A stretch of DNA of 64,000 nucleotides. It comes from Petrolisthes cinctipes. Lineage: Eukaryota; Arthropoda; Malacostraca; Decapoda; Porcellanidae. The position numbers and the translations under genes were made by a program. Shown here piece after piece: positions 9,545 through 20,799 of this stretch (position 1 is its first letter; each line of letters starts with the position of its first letter). Location of the stretch: positions 37,895-101,894 of the forward strand of contig JAWQEG010002474.1 in the NCBI GenBank assembly GCA_033782935.1, given 5' to 3'. The notes under the pieces were generated by a model. The model saw only the letters and a list, made by a program, of their open reading frames with translations, was not told the DNA's origin and did not search any database.

Positions 9545-9853
9545 TAAAGGTTAGGTTAGGTTAGGTTAGGTTAGGACTGTATATATAAAGGTTAGGTTAG
9601 GTTAGGTTAGGACTGTACATAAAAAGGTTAGGTTAGGTTAGGTTAGGACTGTACATATAAAGGTTAGGTTAGGTTAGCAGTGTACATATAAAGGTTAGGT
9701 AAGGTTAGGGTAGCACTATACATATAAAGGTTAGGTTAGGTTAGGTTAGGTTAGCACTGTACATATAAACGTTAGGTTAGGTTAGGTTAGGTTAGCACTA
9801 AACATATAAAGGTTAGGTTAGGTTAGGTTAGGTTAGCACTATACATATAAAGG
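9545..9853 (+). repeat. Interstitial TTAGG-type blocks in a tandem array
   Basis: About eight blocks of two to five GGTTA units (the TTAGG permutation) alternate with a spacer like ACTGTACATATAAA. TTAGG is the arthropod telomere motif. The spacers show that this is a minisatellite, not a chromosome end. Confidence 0.85.
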
Positions 9854-10077
9854 TGTTTATTAATATTGGAAACATGTACTGTGTTTCAGATGTCCCTGAG
9901 GACTGTACATATAAAGGTGTATATTAATATATTAATATTAATGTTATCATGTAATATCAGATTCACCAACAACCAATTAATTATTAATTATATTGTGGTC
10001 ACAGATCAAAACCAGGGATGAATGGAAGTCATCCATGTACAAATTATCCTACCACCTCGATCAGATCCCCCCCTCCA

Positions 10078-10245
10078 CAAACACACACGCACGCACGTGC
10101 ATGCAAGCACGAACACACACGCATGCATGCACGCACAGGCACACACGTACACACACGCACGTACACACACAGGCACGCACACGCCCAAGCACACAGATGT
10201 ACACACACAGGCACACACACCCATGCCAACACACACAACTCTCTC
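10078..10245. repeat. Compound AC/GCAC microsatellite
   Basis: CACACACGCACGCACGTGCATGCA-type alternation of purine and pyrimidine, a Z-DNA-prone tract. Frames through it are spurious. Confidence 0.9.
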
Positions 10246-10356
10246 TCTCTAATGAAACCACAACATCAACTTGCTGTTCACTAATCTATACAACTTAGCA
10301 AAAATTTTCACACCATGATAAGTAAAGGTTGAGTTATTACTACTGTTACCATTCTG

Positions 10357-10645
10357 TGTGTGTATATGTGTGTGTTAATACATATATGTGTATAGTATTA
10401 AGGTATGTGTGTGTATATGTGTGTGTGTTAATACATACGTGTGTATGTGTGTGTGTGTGTTAATACATATGTGTGTATACTATTAGGGTATTGGTGTGTA
10501 TATGTGTGTGTGTTAATACATATGTGTGTGTAGGAGTATGTGTGTTAATACATACGTGTGTGTATGTATGAGTATGTGTGTTAATACATATGTGTGTATA
10601 TTCTATTAGGTATGTGTGTGTGTGTATGTGTTAATACATATACAT
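10357..10645. repeat. TG-rich minisatellite with TTAATACATA units
   Basis: Unit of the form TGTGTGTTAATACATATGTG with a TATACTATTAGG variant. The same units recur at 16978-17160, on the other side of two non-LTR elements. Confidence 0.85.
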
Positions 10646-11379
10646 ATGGGGTGCATGGGGGATGTCAGGAGGCGTAGTACCTTTGTCACTGGGCCAGCCG
10701 CACCCGTATGGGTGGCCACAGGACACTGGACGTCACTGACTCCTCAATTCTCACTTGACTGGCTCCTAGCGCCACACCCCGGTTAACCATCTCGGCTGAT
10801 GGGCTAAACCAAGTGAGGGGACCCAAATGCCCTGTGGGATAGTCTGCTGAGACAAGGGCTTCGGGTGCTCCCCCGAGGAAAGAGCATGCACTGGGGATGT
10901 GCATTGAGGCGGATGACAGAATACCTACTTTCTGTCATATCGGCGATTCCCCTGCAGCGGTGCTAGCAGACAGATCGTCGAGGTTCACTTGCCATCTGAT
11001 TACTGCTGGTTCTGTCAAGGCTGTGAGTATAGGAAAGCCCAAGCCTACTACTCACATTAATCTACTCACATGGGCTTGCACTTTGTTCCCTTTCACAACT
11101 CATCCCTTTCATATCTCATCCTTCGACACCCAAAAGTCCTCTGGCGATGGAGCAGGACGGTGGGGGCAGGCATGCGTTGGTGCTGGAGGCCCTTAGTCTG
11201 AGCTCTGCACGGAGGCGGCGCGTGCCATATGGTCGCTGATGAATGGAAAGGAGTGGCATTCATCTTCGGCAGTCGTATGTCGCGACAAAGCTGTCCTGTT
11301 TAGGGTCTGCGAAGCTTTCCCTCAATCAGGGAAGGGCATAGAAAAGGTTGCCTAAAATCGTCCCTCCGCCAAGGACTAG

Positions 11380-12500
11380 ATGGCTTGTCACGGTCATACA
11401 GTCAACGCCCAAAGCGATAGCAAACAGTATAAATCTAATGTAAATCTAGCCACATGGAATGTGCGTATCCTGATGGACCAAACTACCAATGGCACAAGAC
11501 CAGCCAGAAGAACCGCGATTGTTGCACATGAACTGCGCAGATATGACATCGATTTTGCTGCATTAAGTGAGACTCGATTTCCTGGGGAAGACTCTCTTGA
11601 GGAGATTGGAGAAGGTTACACCTTTTACTGGAGGGGGCTGAATGAGGAGGAGCCCAGGATTCACGGTGTGGGGTTTGCTGCTAAAACTAAGCTTCTTACC
11701 AACATACCAGAGGGCCCAACCGCCATAAATGAGAGGCTAATGACCTGGAGAATACCCCTTGTTAAAGGCCGTTATATCACACTCATAAGCGCGTATGCTC
11801 CAACGCTGAATTCTGATGAAGACACAAAAGACAGATTTTACAGCTCCCTGGACACAGTGCTTCATAACATCAATAGGAGTGACAAAGTTGTACTGATGGG
11901 GATTTTAATGCACGCGTGGGGAGAAACAAGGACTTATGGGATGGTGCCATCGGACAACATGGCACAGGCAGCATGAATTCTAATGGGTTGAGACTACTGA
12001 CACTGTGTGCCGAGCACGAAATGGTTATAACGAACACCATTTATCAACAATAAGACAAATATAAAAACACCTGGAAACACCCTCGATCAGGCCACTGGCA
12101 CATGCTGGATTATGTCATCACCAGAAGGAAAGATATCAGTGACATAACCATCACACGAGTAATGAGAGGAGCAGAATGCTGGACTGACCATCGCCTTGTC
12201 AGATCTAAGATGAGAATGAAAATTAGACCCCCTGTACGTAGACAGGCACCAGCTAAAAAACTAAATTTTGCTGCACTTAAGAGTCCCGAAGCAAGAAATC
12301 AATTACGGGGAAAAATTGGGGACAAACTAGCTACTGCAGTCAACGGTTATGCAGACGACATCGACGACCCAGATGTAGAATGGGAACGGTTTTGTTCCAT
12401 CATAAAGGAAGCCACAGAAGAAACATTAGGCCTTAAGGAAAGAACTGGTTCGATCAAAATTCAACACATATCCATGAGTTATTAGAGAGAAAGCGAAGAG
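11380..12500 (+). pseudogene. Endonuclease domain of the 10.6-14.7 kb element
   Basis: The first frame reads NVNLATWNVRIL (active-site Asn), DFAALSETRFPG (catalytic Glu) and LISAYAPT, then breaks at 11898 where one base is missing just before the expected GDFNARVG block, which reads in the next frame. In that frame a TAA at about 12051 precedes KNTWKHPRSGHWHMLDYVIT and RGAECWTDHRLV (the LDY and DHR/SDH-type motif) up to 12485. Another frame change follows near 12450. In the family this domain makes the first-strand nick. All four catalytic blocks can be found, so decay is recent relative to the Jockey-type copy at 1-3430. Confidence 0.85.
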
Positions 12501-12653
12501 CCCATGATGCCTTCCTAGCCAACCCTCAATCAGAAACACTGGCCAAACGGTGGAAGGACCTCAGGGCAGAAGCTCAACAACAGCTTAGACGGATGGAAAA
12601 TTGCTGTTGGATCGAGAGCTCAAGAAATACAAGCCTTTGCGGATACCAATAAC

Positions 12654-14036
12654 ATGCAAGGTTTTTATAATGCCCTTAAATCAGTCTATGGACCCAGAAG
12701 AAACCGGCTTGATTCAGTTCGGTCTGTAGATGGTACGACCATTCACAGAGAACGAGGCAAAATTCTGGACCGGTGGGCTGAACATTTTCATACCTTACTC
12801 AATCATCACAATGACGTGGATGAATTCATCCTAGATTTGTTACCGGATTTACCTCTCATTCAGAACCTGGACACGATCCCTGGATATTATGAAGTCTGTA
12901 ATGCCATCAAACACCTGAAAGATGGAAAAGCGTGTGGACCAGATGGTGTCCCCGGGGAAGTGTTTAGGTATGGTGGGTACTTATTGAAGTTACAGCTACA
13001 CAATTTTATATGTGCTTTGTGGAGGGGCGAGAAATTGCCCAAACTGTGGGTGGACCCTAATATCATCCCTATATATAAAAACAAGGGAGATCGAGAAGAC
13101 TGCAACAACAGTCGAGGAATCTTTCTCCTCTCGGTTGCAGGTAAGATCCTTGCTCGGGTTATGCTCTCTCGTCTTGTGACTCACATATCAGAAGCAGTTT
13201 TACCAGATTCACAGTGTGGTTTCAGGAAGAACAGGAGCACCGTAGACATGATATTTACTCTAAAACAAATACAAGAAAAATGTATGGAACAAAACAAAGA
13301 CCTTTATATTGTATTTATTGACTTGATAAAAGCCTTCGACACTGTGCCCAGGGATCTGCTATGGAAAATTCTTACTAAATACGGAGTTCCTCCTAAATTC
13401 TTAAACATGTTGAAAATTTTTCATAATAACATGCAAGGTAAAGTATGTATTGGTGGCCTGGAATCTCCACCCTTTCCAGTGGAGGTAGGAGTCAAACAGG
13501 GTGATGTTCTCGCCCCTGTACTATTTAACATCTTTGTCTCTGTTATAATGACATTAGCACAGAACTCCTTATATGCTGAGGATGGTATACAACTTGAGTA
13601 TAGGCTTGATGGTAGTCTCTTCAACATCCGTAGACTACAAGCCCACACAAAAACCTCCATACGCCAGATTATAGAACTACAATATGCTGATGATGCTGCC
13701 ATTATTTCCCACACTCCCCAGTCATTGCAGCACATCCTTGATGTCTTTTCTAATATATATAGATCACTGGGGATGCAGATCAATGCCAGAAAGACAGAAT
13801 TAATGATTTGTAATACCGATCCCAATCAAGAGGTGCCAATATTTACATTGGATGGTACACAACTGCAAACTGTCTCAAATTTTAAATATTTGGGCAGTGT
13901 TGTAACCCCATCCAGCAGAATAGACGAAGATGTCTTCGATAACATCAACAAAGCAGCGTGGTCATTTGGCAGATTAAGGGACCGAGTATTTCAAAATAAA
14001 CATCTGAAACTAGAAACTAAAATTAAAGTGTATTAA
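12654..14036 (+). pseudogene. Reverse transcriptase of the 10.6-14.7 kb element
   Basis: An unbroken 460-codon frame. RT landmarks in order: GKACGPDGVPGEVFR, NIIPIYKNKGDREDCNNSRG (family usual NYRGISLLS), SQCGFRKNRSTVDMIFTLKQ, IVFIDLIKAFDTVPRDLLW (motif A), VGVKQGDVLAPVLFNIF (motif B) and QYADDAAI with the catalytic YADD at 13683-13694. A TAA at 14034-14036 stops the frame, but homology carries straight on in the same frame, so it is a nonsense mutation rather than the native end. The protein would make cDNA at the nicked target. Key Asp residues are intact. Confidence 0.9.
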
Positions 14037-14648
14037 GCAGTGTGTATATCCACCCTTCTGTATGGTGCAGAGACTTGGACATACTATCAGTACCATTTGA
14101 AGCAACTACAACGCTTCCATATCTCATGCTTACAGAAGATATTAGGTCTCACCTGGAGAGACCGTATTCCACACACGGAGATAACTGAGCGGACAAACAC
14201 CACCAGCATTGAACCCATGGTAGCACAGAGGCAGCTACGTTGGCTTGGCCATGTCATAAGGATGCCAGAAGATCGGCTTCCCAGACAAGTACTGTATGGT
14301 CAGTTACTAAATTGTCCAAGAAGACCGGGAGGACCTAAGAAAAGGTACAAGGACCAAGCAAAAACGACACTGAAGAGATGCAATATGAACCCTGGGACAC
14401 TCGAAGCCTTAGCTACAGACAAGACACAATGGCGATCAAAAATAAAGGGTGGAGTTGGTACACTGGAGGAAGCCTGGAGAACACACCGTACCCTGAAGAG
14501 ACAACAGCGTCACGCCGGGCCAGTTGCTGCTGCAGTTCCAGACCCTCAACTAATATGTGCAACGTGTGGCAAGGTGTGCAAATCACGCATAGGCTTCCTG
14601 AGCCACACAAACGCTCATCGGAGACCACAAAGACAACAACATCCATGA
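14037..14648 (+). pseudogene. C-terminal part of ORF2 with C2H2-type finger
   Basis: In frame with the RT after the TAA. It reads LLYGAETWTYYQYHLKQLQR, WRDRIPHTEI, QRQLRWLGHVIRMPEDRLPR, a conserved post-RT module of this retroelement group, and ends in CATCGKVCKSRIGFLSHTNA H, a C-X2-C...H-X3-H finger. Such fingers probably bind nucleic acid at the target or RNA 3' end. The real stop is at 14646-14648, about 100 bases before the CGTAA tail. Confidence 0.8.
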
Positions 14649-14998
14649 ATTGACAAGTTCTCACTGGTTCGTCACCATTCATCCTTGAAATCATCGGGGG
14701 ACATCGAATGTCGTCATCGGCCACGATGGACTGCATAAACGTAACGTAACGTAATACATATATATGCATAATATTTTGGTATATCAATAATAATAATAAT
14801 AACAACATTAATAATAAAATGTTTATTTGGTACAGGCAGCCAAGGGCTGAAAATATACATTGTAAAATGGTGATGCAAATAGGTTATACTTTATAGATAC
14901 CTATAAATGACCAGACATAAACAAATACCAAACCAACACACAGACGTACACAATTACAATCACGCATGTTCACTCACACATGGACATAGTACAAATAT

Positions 14999-16129
14999 TT
15001 ACATGTGCTTTTGGTTTATTAGAGAGACTATTGTGGGGATGGGACTATTTTTGTATCTGTCTGTCCTAGCTCTGATGGGTTTGAGTAGGTTGTAGTGACA
15101 GACGTGGCGGGGTTTGGGAATGGTGGGTGGGAGGAGGTCTCTATGGCGTGGGTGGATTAGCAACTGTTTACTGAAGTCCCAGAGGAGCTGCTGGTGTCTG
15201 GTGACAAGATATGGTATTCTGAGGGTATCCAGGGCTTGTTGGTAGGTGATGTATGCCGTACCCAGAATTATATGACATGCCCTCTTTTGTACCCCCTCCA
15301 GCAGCTGCCTCTGTGTCTGGTTGATGGATGAAGACCAGGTGGGGGAGGCGTATGTCAGCTTGGGGATGATGAAGGTGTGGTGGATTCCTACCAGCTCCTT
15401 TTGGGGTGTGCCTAGGGACTTGAGTCGTCTTAGTATATACAGGCGGTATGTGGCTGACTGGATGATGGTGCTGATATGACTTTTCCAGTTCAGTTTATCA
15501 TCCAGCATGACACCTAATAGTTTGGTGGTGTCCACTATTTGTAGTTGTTGCTGTCCTAGTGTTATCACTGGTAGTGGTGGGGGTGTGATAGCCGTGTGAA
15601 ACTGCATCACTACTTTCTTGCCGTGGTTGATGGAGACGTTGTTGTTGTTGGTCCACGTCTGGAGGTTGGTGAGGTGTTGTTGCAGGAGGTGGTAGTCAGG
15701 AGACAAGTTATTGATGACTGTCCCAACGGTTGAGTCATCCACATATTTCCAGCGAAAAATTGTGTCAGTTAAGGCGTCATTGATTAGGATGAGGAAGCAC
15801 AGGGGTCCCATCTTGGTCCCCTGGGGCACACCACAAGAGAGATGTTGGTGTATAGATACTGCACCCTGGTGACGCACTACCTCACGTCTGTCGTCACACA
15901 GGAAGTTTGCCAGACGTCTGTCACACAGGAAGTTTGCCAGCCATGCCACTAGACTGTGCTCCTCTCCCATATCAAGAGCTTTCCATAGTACTACGATATG
16001 GTCTACTAGATCAAAAGCCTTTCTGAAATCTATGAATATAAGGGCAACTGAGGTCTTTCTTTTTTCCAGGTTACTGTATATAAAGTGTCGCAGGCTTATG
16101 AAACAATGGGGGGTTGATGATGACTTCAT
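14999..16129 (-). pseudogene. Reverse transcriptase and C-terminal domain, L2/CR1-like
   Basis: 376 open codons. Motifs: ALIFIDFRKAFDLVDH (motif A), SCGVPQGTKMGPLCFLILIN (motif B), KYVDDSTVG with YVDD at 15745-15734, then KLLGVMLDDKLNWKSHI and the post-RT module YASPTWSSSINQTQRQLLEG, KPIRARTDRYKNSPIPTIVS. The first methionine is inside the RT domain; the earlier part (to about 16330) is in other frames. A tandem duplication of about 28 bases at 15886-15943 repeats the residues RRLANFLCD, inserting about ten residues between motifs A and B. The 3' end of the frame is only about 180 bases from the tail. Confidence 0.85.
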
Positions 16130-16289
16130 ATTTCCAAATTGTTGGGGGTCAATTGCATTTGAGATGTTGGCTGAAACTCAGTCGAACACAAAGCTTTCAC
16201 ATAACAGGCTCGGGAGGGGGGTTATAGCAATGAGTCTTAATTGATTAAGTGACTGGGGTTTTGAAACTTTTGGTATTGGAGTAACGGAA

Positions 16290-16975
16290 GCTGTCTTCCA
16301 ATCCTGTGGGCATTTACTCTGACTAAGTGATGCATTAATTATTGAACAAATGGGTTTTGCAAGCTCAACAGCAAGCTCACGGGAAGGTCAATATGGGTAG
16401 TGGAGCGTTTGAGCTTATAGCTTAATTAAGAGCTTATAGTAGACCTCGTGCTCATTAATGTGTGGGGGAGGGATGGAGGGTAGGTAAGCTGGTTATTGGG
16501 CTGAGTCCAGTCTGGGCAGGGTTTGACAGATCCTGGTGAAATGGTCATTGATAAGATTAGCTACTTCCTTGCTGGTATGTCCGTCAACACAGGGAATAGA
16601 CGGTGACTTTTACACCATCCCACACAGGTCCTTTAATTTGTTGTACCACTGATTGATGTTGGTTTGTTTAAGGTGGTGAATTTTTGTTGGGTAGTACACC
16701 TTGGCAGCTTTAATTTCTCTGATGACCTTGTTATCCAGCGGGTGTTATACCTCCTCCTGTCATTATAGAACGCCTTGTTGCGCTGCTCCATCAGCCTCTT
16801 AATCGGTGGTGTTATCCATGGGAGGAAAGAAGTGGTAGTAGGCCTGAGTGATAGTAGTTTGGTAATTCTCCCACTTCCTGTCAACGTTACTAACAGTTAG
16901 TACCTCAGTCCACAGGTACTGTATCAGCCACTGTCCAAACTGTCTGATAGCAGAGTCAGGTGTAGGGCTGCATAT
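16290..16975 (-). pseudogene. Linker and RT start of the L2/CR1-like element
   Basis: The minus frame at 16884-16633 contains LPWITPPIKRLMEQRNKAFY and NDRRRYNTR, the endonuclease-RT linker seen in CR1/L2/Jockey proteins (the ...W..ELK.L...R...Y region). From 16400 to 16130 the pieces QDWKTASVTPIPKV and INASLSQSKCPQ precede the RT. Stops and frameshifts interrupt it. Confidence 0.6.
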
Positions 16976-16977
16976 CT

Positions 16978-17160
16978 TGGTATGTGTGTGTGTGTGTATG
17001 TGTGTGTGTTATAACATATGTGTGTATACTATTAGTGTATGTGTGTGTGTCAATACATACGTGTGTATACAAACAGTGTATGTGTGTGTGTTAATACATA
17101 TGTGTGTATACTGTTTGGGTATATGTGTGTGTGTATGTGTGTATTCATACTATAATAAGT
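16978..17160. repeat. TG-rich minisatellite, related to 10357-10645
   Basis: TGTGTGTGTTAATACATATG and TATACTATTAG-type units. Flanking GATAAGTAAAGGTTGAGT-like sequence also appears on both sides of the retroelement pair (10317 and 17153). Confidence 0.85.
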
Positions 17161-17186
17161 AAGGGTTGAGTCATTACAGTTGTCAG

Positions 17187-17358
17187 ATTTTGCACAATGT
17201 TATATTTTACATTAAATTATATTGAATGAAATATAACATTATAATGGTAATACAAGATGGTAGTGCTTCTTTGTTACTAATATAAATAAATAAATAAAGT
17301 GGCTTTAGAAATATTCCAACAGATAGCCAGGAAGTTAAAGAGGAGTAGTACAGTGTAA
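17187..17358 (+). repeat. Dispersed repeat D1, copy 1
   Basis: Includes TTGCACAATGTTATATTTTA, GGTAATACAAGATGGTAGTG and CAGATAGCCAGGAAGTTAAA. It matches 18440-18613 in direct orientation with scattered differences. Confidence 0.8.
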
Positions 17359-17716
17359 AGAGTGTTTCACACTCTCGTGACTTAATTAACAACATAGTGG
17401 TTGTGTGTATACTAACCTTTGTTGTCCACAGTTTACACAGTAGTCATGTGTGTGTTGTAGAGGACAGGAGGGTGACACAATAGTAATGAAGGAACACCAA
17501 CATGGACAACACAAAACACACCAAGAAAACCAATATACTATATGTGTAATGTATAAGTAAATACATTGACTTGGTAATATATTAGGCAGAGAAAAGAGGT
17601 TGTATGAGAGACAAATAATGATGAACGATAAGTGACTGTTGTGACTCTAGTTTTAACATCTTCAATGTGTTACCCTTCCCACTAACCAAGATGACAAACA
17701 TAAAATTAATGCCTTT
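17359..17716. other. Unique spacer
   Basis: No gene or repeat recognised. Confidence 0.4.
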
Positions 17717-17960
17717 ACATTCTCCTATTCGTCCCTCTCCCTCCCTTCCTTTACCCTACCTACCCTACCTACCCTTCCCTCTCTTCCCTACCCCTCTTCT
17801 CCCTTCCCATCCTGTACCCTCACTCTCCCTCCCCTTCCGTTACCCTACCTACCCTTCCCTTTCCTTCCCTACCCCTCTTCTCCCTTCCCCTCCTGTACCC
17901 TCCCTCTCCCTCCACTTCCGTTACCCTACCTACCCTTTCCTACTCTTCCGTAGCTGTGTA
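17717..17960 (+). repeat. Pyrimidine-rich minisatellite, CCCTACCTACCCTTCCCT type
   Basis: Units of about 70-80 bp built from TTTACCCTACCTACCCTTCC and CTCTTCTCCCTTCCCCTCCT. The same units recur at 19300-19880. Confidence 0.8.
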
Positions 17961-18439
17961 ACCCTATATAAAATCAGACACATAAATATACATTACATTC
18001 AGTGTTATCAGTCCTGCGTATGTCCGAGAGTCAGAGATTTACAGTATAGAATAATCATTCCCTCCCTCTTGTCTGTATGCTTCACACACGACTCACTCAC
18101 CAATTCATTTTCATTCCCCTTTTCCCCACATTAAGGTACACAAATGGTCATTCTGTCAGTCAGTCATTATATGGTGTGAAGGATGAAATAACAGAGGATA
18201 GATGGCAATCAGTGGAGTTGGTATGAGTGGTCTGGTCAACACAGAGAAGAGATATAACATAGATACATACAATAATTACATATGATACCGAGCTACGACT
18301 GCCATACCATGACAATATTTAGTAATTTCCTGTAATGCAGTACATTCTTATTAATTACTTGGACAGAAGAGGAGGTGAAGGCTCAGACATGGAGGCAGCT
18401 GGACGTGATGGCTCACTCCTGTTCACTAAGTTGTTGACA
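17961..18439. other. Unique spacer
   Basis: No gene, RNA or repeat recognised. Confidence 0.4.
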
Positions 18440-18613
18440 CATTTTGCACAATGTTATATTTTACAATAAATTAATTATATTAAATGAAATATAACATTAT
18501 AATGGTAATACAAGATGGTAGTGCTTCCTTGTTACTTATATTAATAAATAAATAAATTGTCTTTATAAATATAGGAACAGATAGCCAGGAAGTTAAAGAG
18601 GAGTAGTACAGTG
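18440..18613 (+). repeat. Dispersed repeat D1, copy 2
   Basis: See the copy at 17187-17358; same orientation, about 1.25 kb apart, suggesting a segmental duplication. Confidence 0.8.
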
Positions 18614-18782
18614 TTGGTAAATCTGGAACAACTGATTCCTACACACTATTCTAAACAACAGAACACCATTATTAATGTTAATGTGGTCCTGTTTGTTGGT
18701 ATACTTCAAAGGAATCAAAGTGATCCAATGAACCATAAGTATATTACACCTTTAATTGGTCTGGGTCCACAACAACAACAAC

Positions 18783-18814
18783 ATTATTATTATTATTATT
18801 ATTGTTATTATTAC

Positions 18815-18854
<40 letters not shown>

Positions 18855-18885
18855 ATTATAGTTATTATTATTATTATTATTATCA

Positions 18886-18933
<48 letters not shown>

Positions 18934-19046
18934 TTATTATTAATATTATTATTATTATTATTATTATCATTTTTATTATTATTATTATTTTTATTATTAT
19001 TATTATTATCATTTTTATTATTATTATTATTATTATCATTTTTATT

Positions 19047-19077
<31 letters not shown>

Positions 19078-19158
19078 TTATTATTATTATTAATATTATT
19101 ATTATTATTATAATTATTATTATTATTATTATTATTATTATCATTATTATTTTATTCA
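18783..19158. repeat. (ATT)n microsatellite with CATTTTT variants
   Basis: About 125 trinucleotide units with periodic TATCATTTTTA interruptions, a higher-order pattern. Confidence 0.92.
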
Positions 19159-19299
19159 TTATCTCTACTAGTAGTTAACACCTTAGAATCAAAACAGCCT
19201 CTAAAGGACCAACTGGTCTGTTACTGTTTGTATTATATTATATACATTAATATTGTATTCCTCCTCTCCCTTCCCCTGCTTTATCGTCTCTTATCCCTC

Positions 19300-19930
19300 C
19301 TTCTTTTCTTTCCTTTACATTCTCCTATTCGTCCCTCTCCCTCCCTTCCTTTATCCTACCTACCCTTCCCTATCCCTCTCCTTCCCTCACTTCCCTACCC
19401 CTTTTCTCCCTTCCCCTCCTGTTCCCTCCCTCTCCCTCCCCTTACTTTACCTTACGTATCCTTCCCCTCCCTACCCTACTCCTCTCCCCTCCCTTCCTTT
19501 ACCCTACCTACCCTTCCCTTCCCATTCCCTTCTCCTCCCTTCCCCTCCTCTCCCTCCCCTTCCTTTACCCTACCTACCCTTCTCTTCCCTATCCCTCTTC
19601 TCCCTTCCCTTCCTCTCCCCTCCCCTCCTTTACCATACCTACCCTACTCTTCCCTTTCCTTTCCTACTCCTCTCCTCCATTCTCATCTCCCCTCCGTTTC
19701 TTTGCCCTATCTACCCTTCCCTTCCCTTCCCTACACCTCTTCTCCCTTTCCCTCATCTCCCCTCCCTTCCTTTACAGCTTCATATCCCTCTCCCTTCCTC
19801 TCCTTTACCATCCCCAATCCTCCCTTTCTTCCCCTTATCCTTTTTCTCCTATCACTTCATTTAATTTCCTCCCTTTCCTTCATCCCTACTCTTCCCTCTC
19901 CAACTAACGCTTACCTCATCGTTCCCTCCC
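19300..19930 (+). repeat. Pyrimidine-rich minisatellite, same family as 17717-17960
   Basis: Repeated TTTACCCTACCTACCCTTCC with CCCTCTCCCTCCC blocks. Long frames here are low-complexity Ser/Pro/Leu. Confidence 0.8.
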
Positions 19931-20428
19931 AACCCTCCCTCCTTCCTCTCTCCTTCCCCTCACACACCCAACCCTCTCTCCTTCCCCACACACACCCAAC
20001 ACTCCCTCCTTCCCCAAACACACCCAACACTCCCTCCTTCCTCTCTCCTTCCCCTCACACACCCAACCCTCCCTCCTTCCACACACACACACACACCCAA
20101 CCCTCCTTCCTTCCTCTCTCCTTCCCCTCACACACCCAACCCTCCCTCCTTCCTCTCTCCTTCCACACACACACCCAACCCTCCCTCCTTCCACACACAC
20201 ACCCAACCCTCCCTCCTTCCACACACACACCCAATCCTCCCTCCTTACACACACACACCCAACCCTCCCTCCTTACACACACACACCCAACCCTCCCTCC
20301 TTACACACACACACCCAACCCTCCCTCCTTACACACACACACACAACTCTCCCTCCTTACACACACACACCCAACCCTCCCTCCTTCCCCAAACACACAC
20401 ACCCAACCTTCCCTCCTTACACACACAT
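19931..20428 (+). repeat. CCCAACCCTCCCTCCTT-ACAC minisatellite (left part)
   Basis: Unit about 25-30 bp, ACACACACCCAACCCTCCCT plus CCTT. It continues at 20800-20998 beyond an inserted retroelement fragment. Confidence 0.85.
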
Positions 20429-20434
20429 GTTATC

Positions 20435-20792
20435 CCTCAGTCAGCTCCACCATCAGACACTAATATCATTCGGCCAGGGACTACTACAACATCCAAGTCA
20501 CCTACACTTCCTTCCACCTACAATACCTCGTCCACCTCGTGCACTCCGTCACACCAACAAACTACAGCCTATAAGAGCCCGCACTGACAGATATAAGAAC
20601 AGTGCCATCCCCACCATCGTACACCTACTCAACAACACCTAGTTTAATCAATATACTGCCTTATATCCTTGTATGTATTTTATGTTTATTTCTATTCCTC
20701 CTATTTATATATTTACATCTATTCATAGCTGTATATTTTCAGCTCCAGGCTGCCACTCTCATTAATAAAACCGTTTATTATTATTATTATTA
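20435..20792 (+). mobile_element. 3' fragment of L2/CR1-like element inserted in minisatellite
   Basis: The plus frame ends LQPIRARTDRYKNSAIPTIV HLLNNT, matching the C-terminus of the minus-strand element at 14999-16129 (KPIRARTDRYKNSPIPTIVS). After the stop comes a short 3' UTR with AATAAA and a (TTA)n tail at 20775-20798. Both flanks are the same minisatellite, so it landed inside the array. Confidence 0.82.
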
Positions 20793-20799
20793 TTATTAC

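Larger units (their letters stand above)
10650..14750 (+). mobile_element. Non-LTR retrotransposon with EN, RT and C-terminal zinc finger, decayed
   Basis: A GC-richer 4.1-kb block inside AT/TG-rich DNA. 10650-11379 looks like a 5' leader with no recognisable coding. Endonuclease follows (11380-12500), then RT (12654-14036), then a C-terminal region with a C2H2-type finger (14037-14648). The likely 3' end is a CGTAACGTAACGTAA tail near 14735-14750. The endonuclease resembles the sequences often labelled craniofacial-development-protein-2-like, which derive from retroelements. The clade (RTE-, CR1- or other) needs a tree. Two single-base frameshifts and two nonsense changes make it inactive. 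Confidence 0.85.
14783..16975 (-). mobile_element. L2/CR1-like non-LTR element, 5'-truncated, with (ATT)n tail
   Basis: On the minus strand: a linker with LPWITPPIKRLMEQRNKAFY (about 16840), RT fragments between 16330 and 16130, an open RT frame from 16129 to 14999, then a 3' end in (TAA)n on the plus strand at 14783-14816. No endonuclease is seen, so the 5' end was lost on insertion. A second 3' fragment of the same family lies at 20435-20792 and also ends in (TTA)n. The element faces the plus-strand element at 10650-14750, tail to tail. Confidence 0.82.

Noticed and set aside
18752..19178. Poly-Ile and Tyr frames
   Set aside because: Direct translation of (ATT)n on both strands.
19228..20463. 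411-codon Ser/Pro-rich frame
   Set aside because: Spans two minisatellites and shows no non-repetitive domain.
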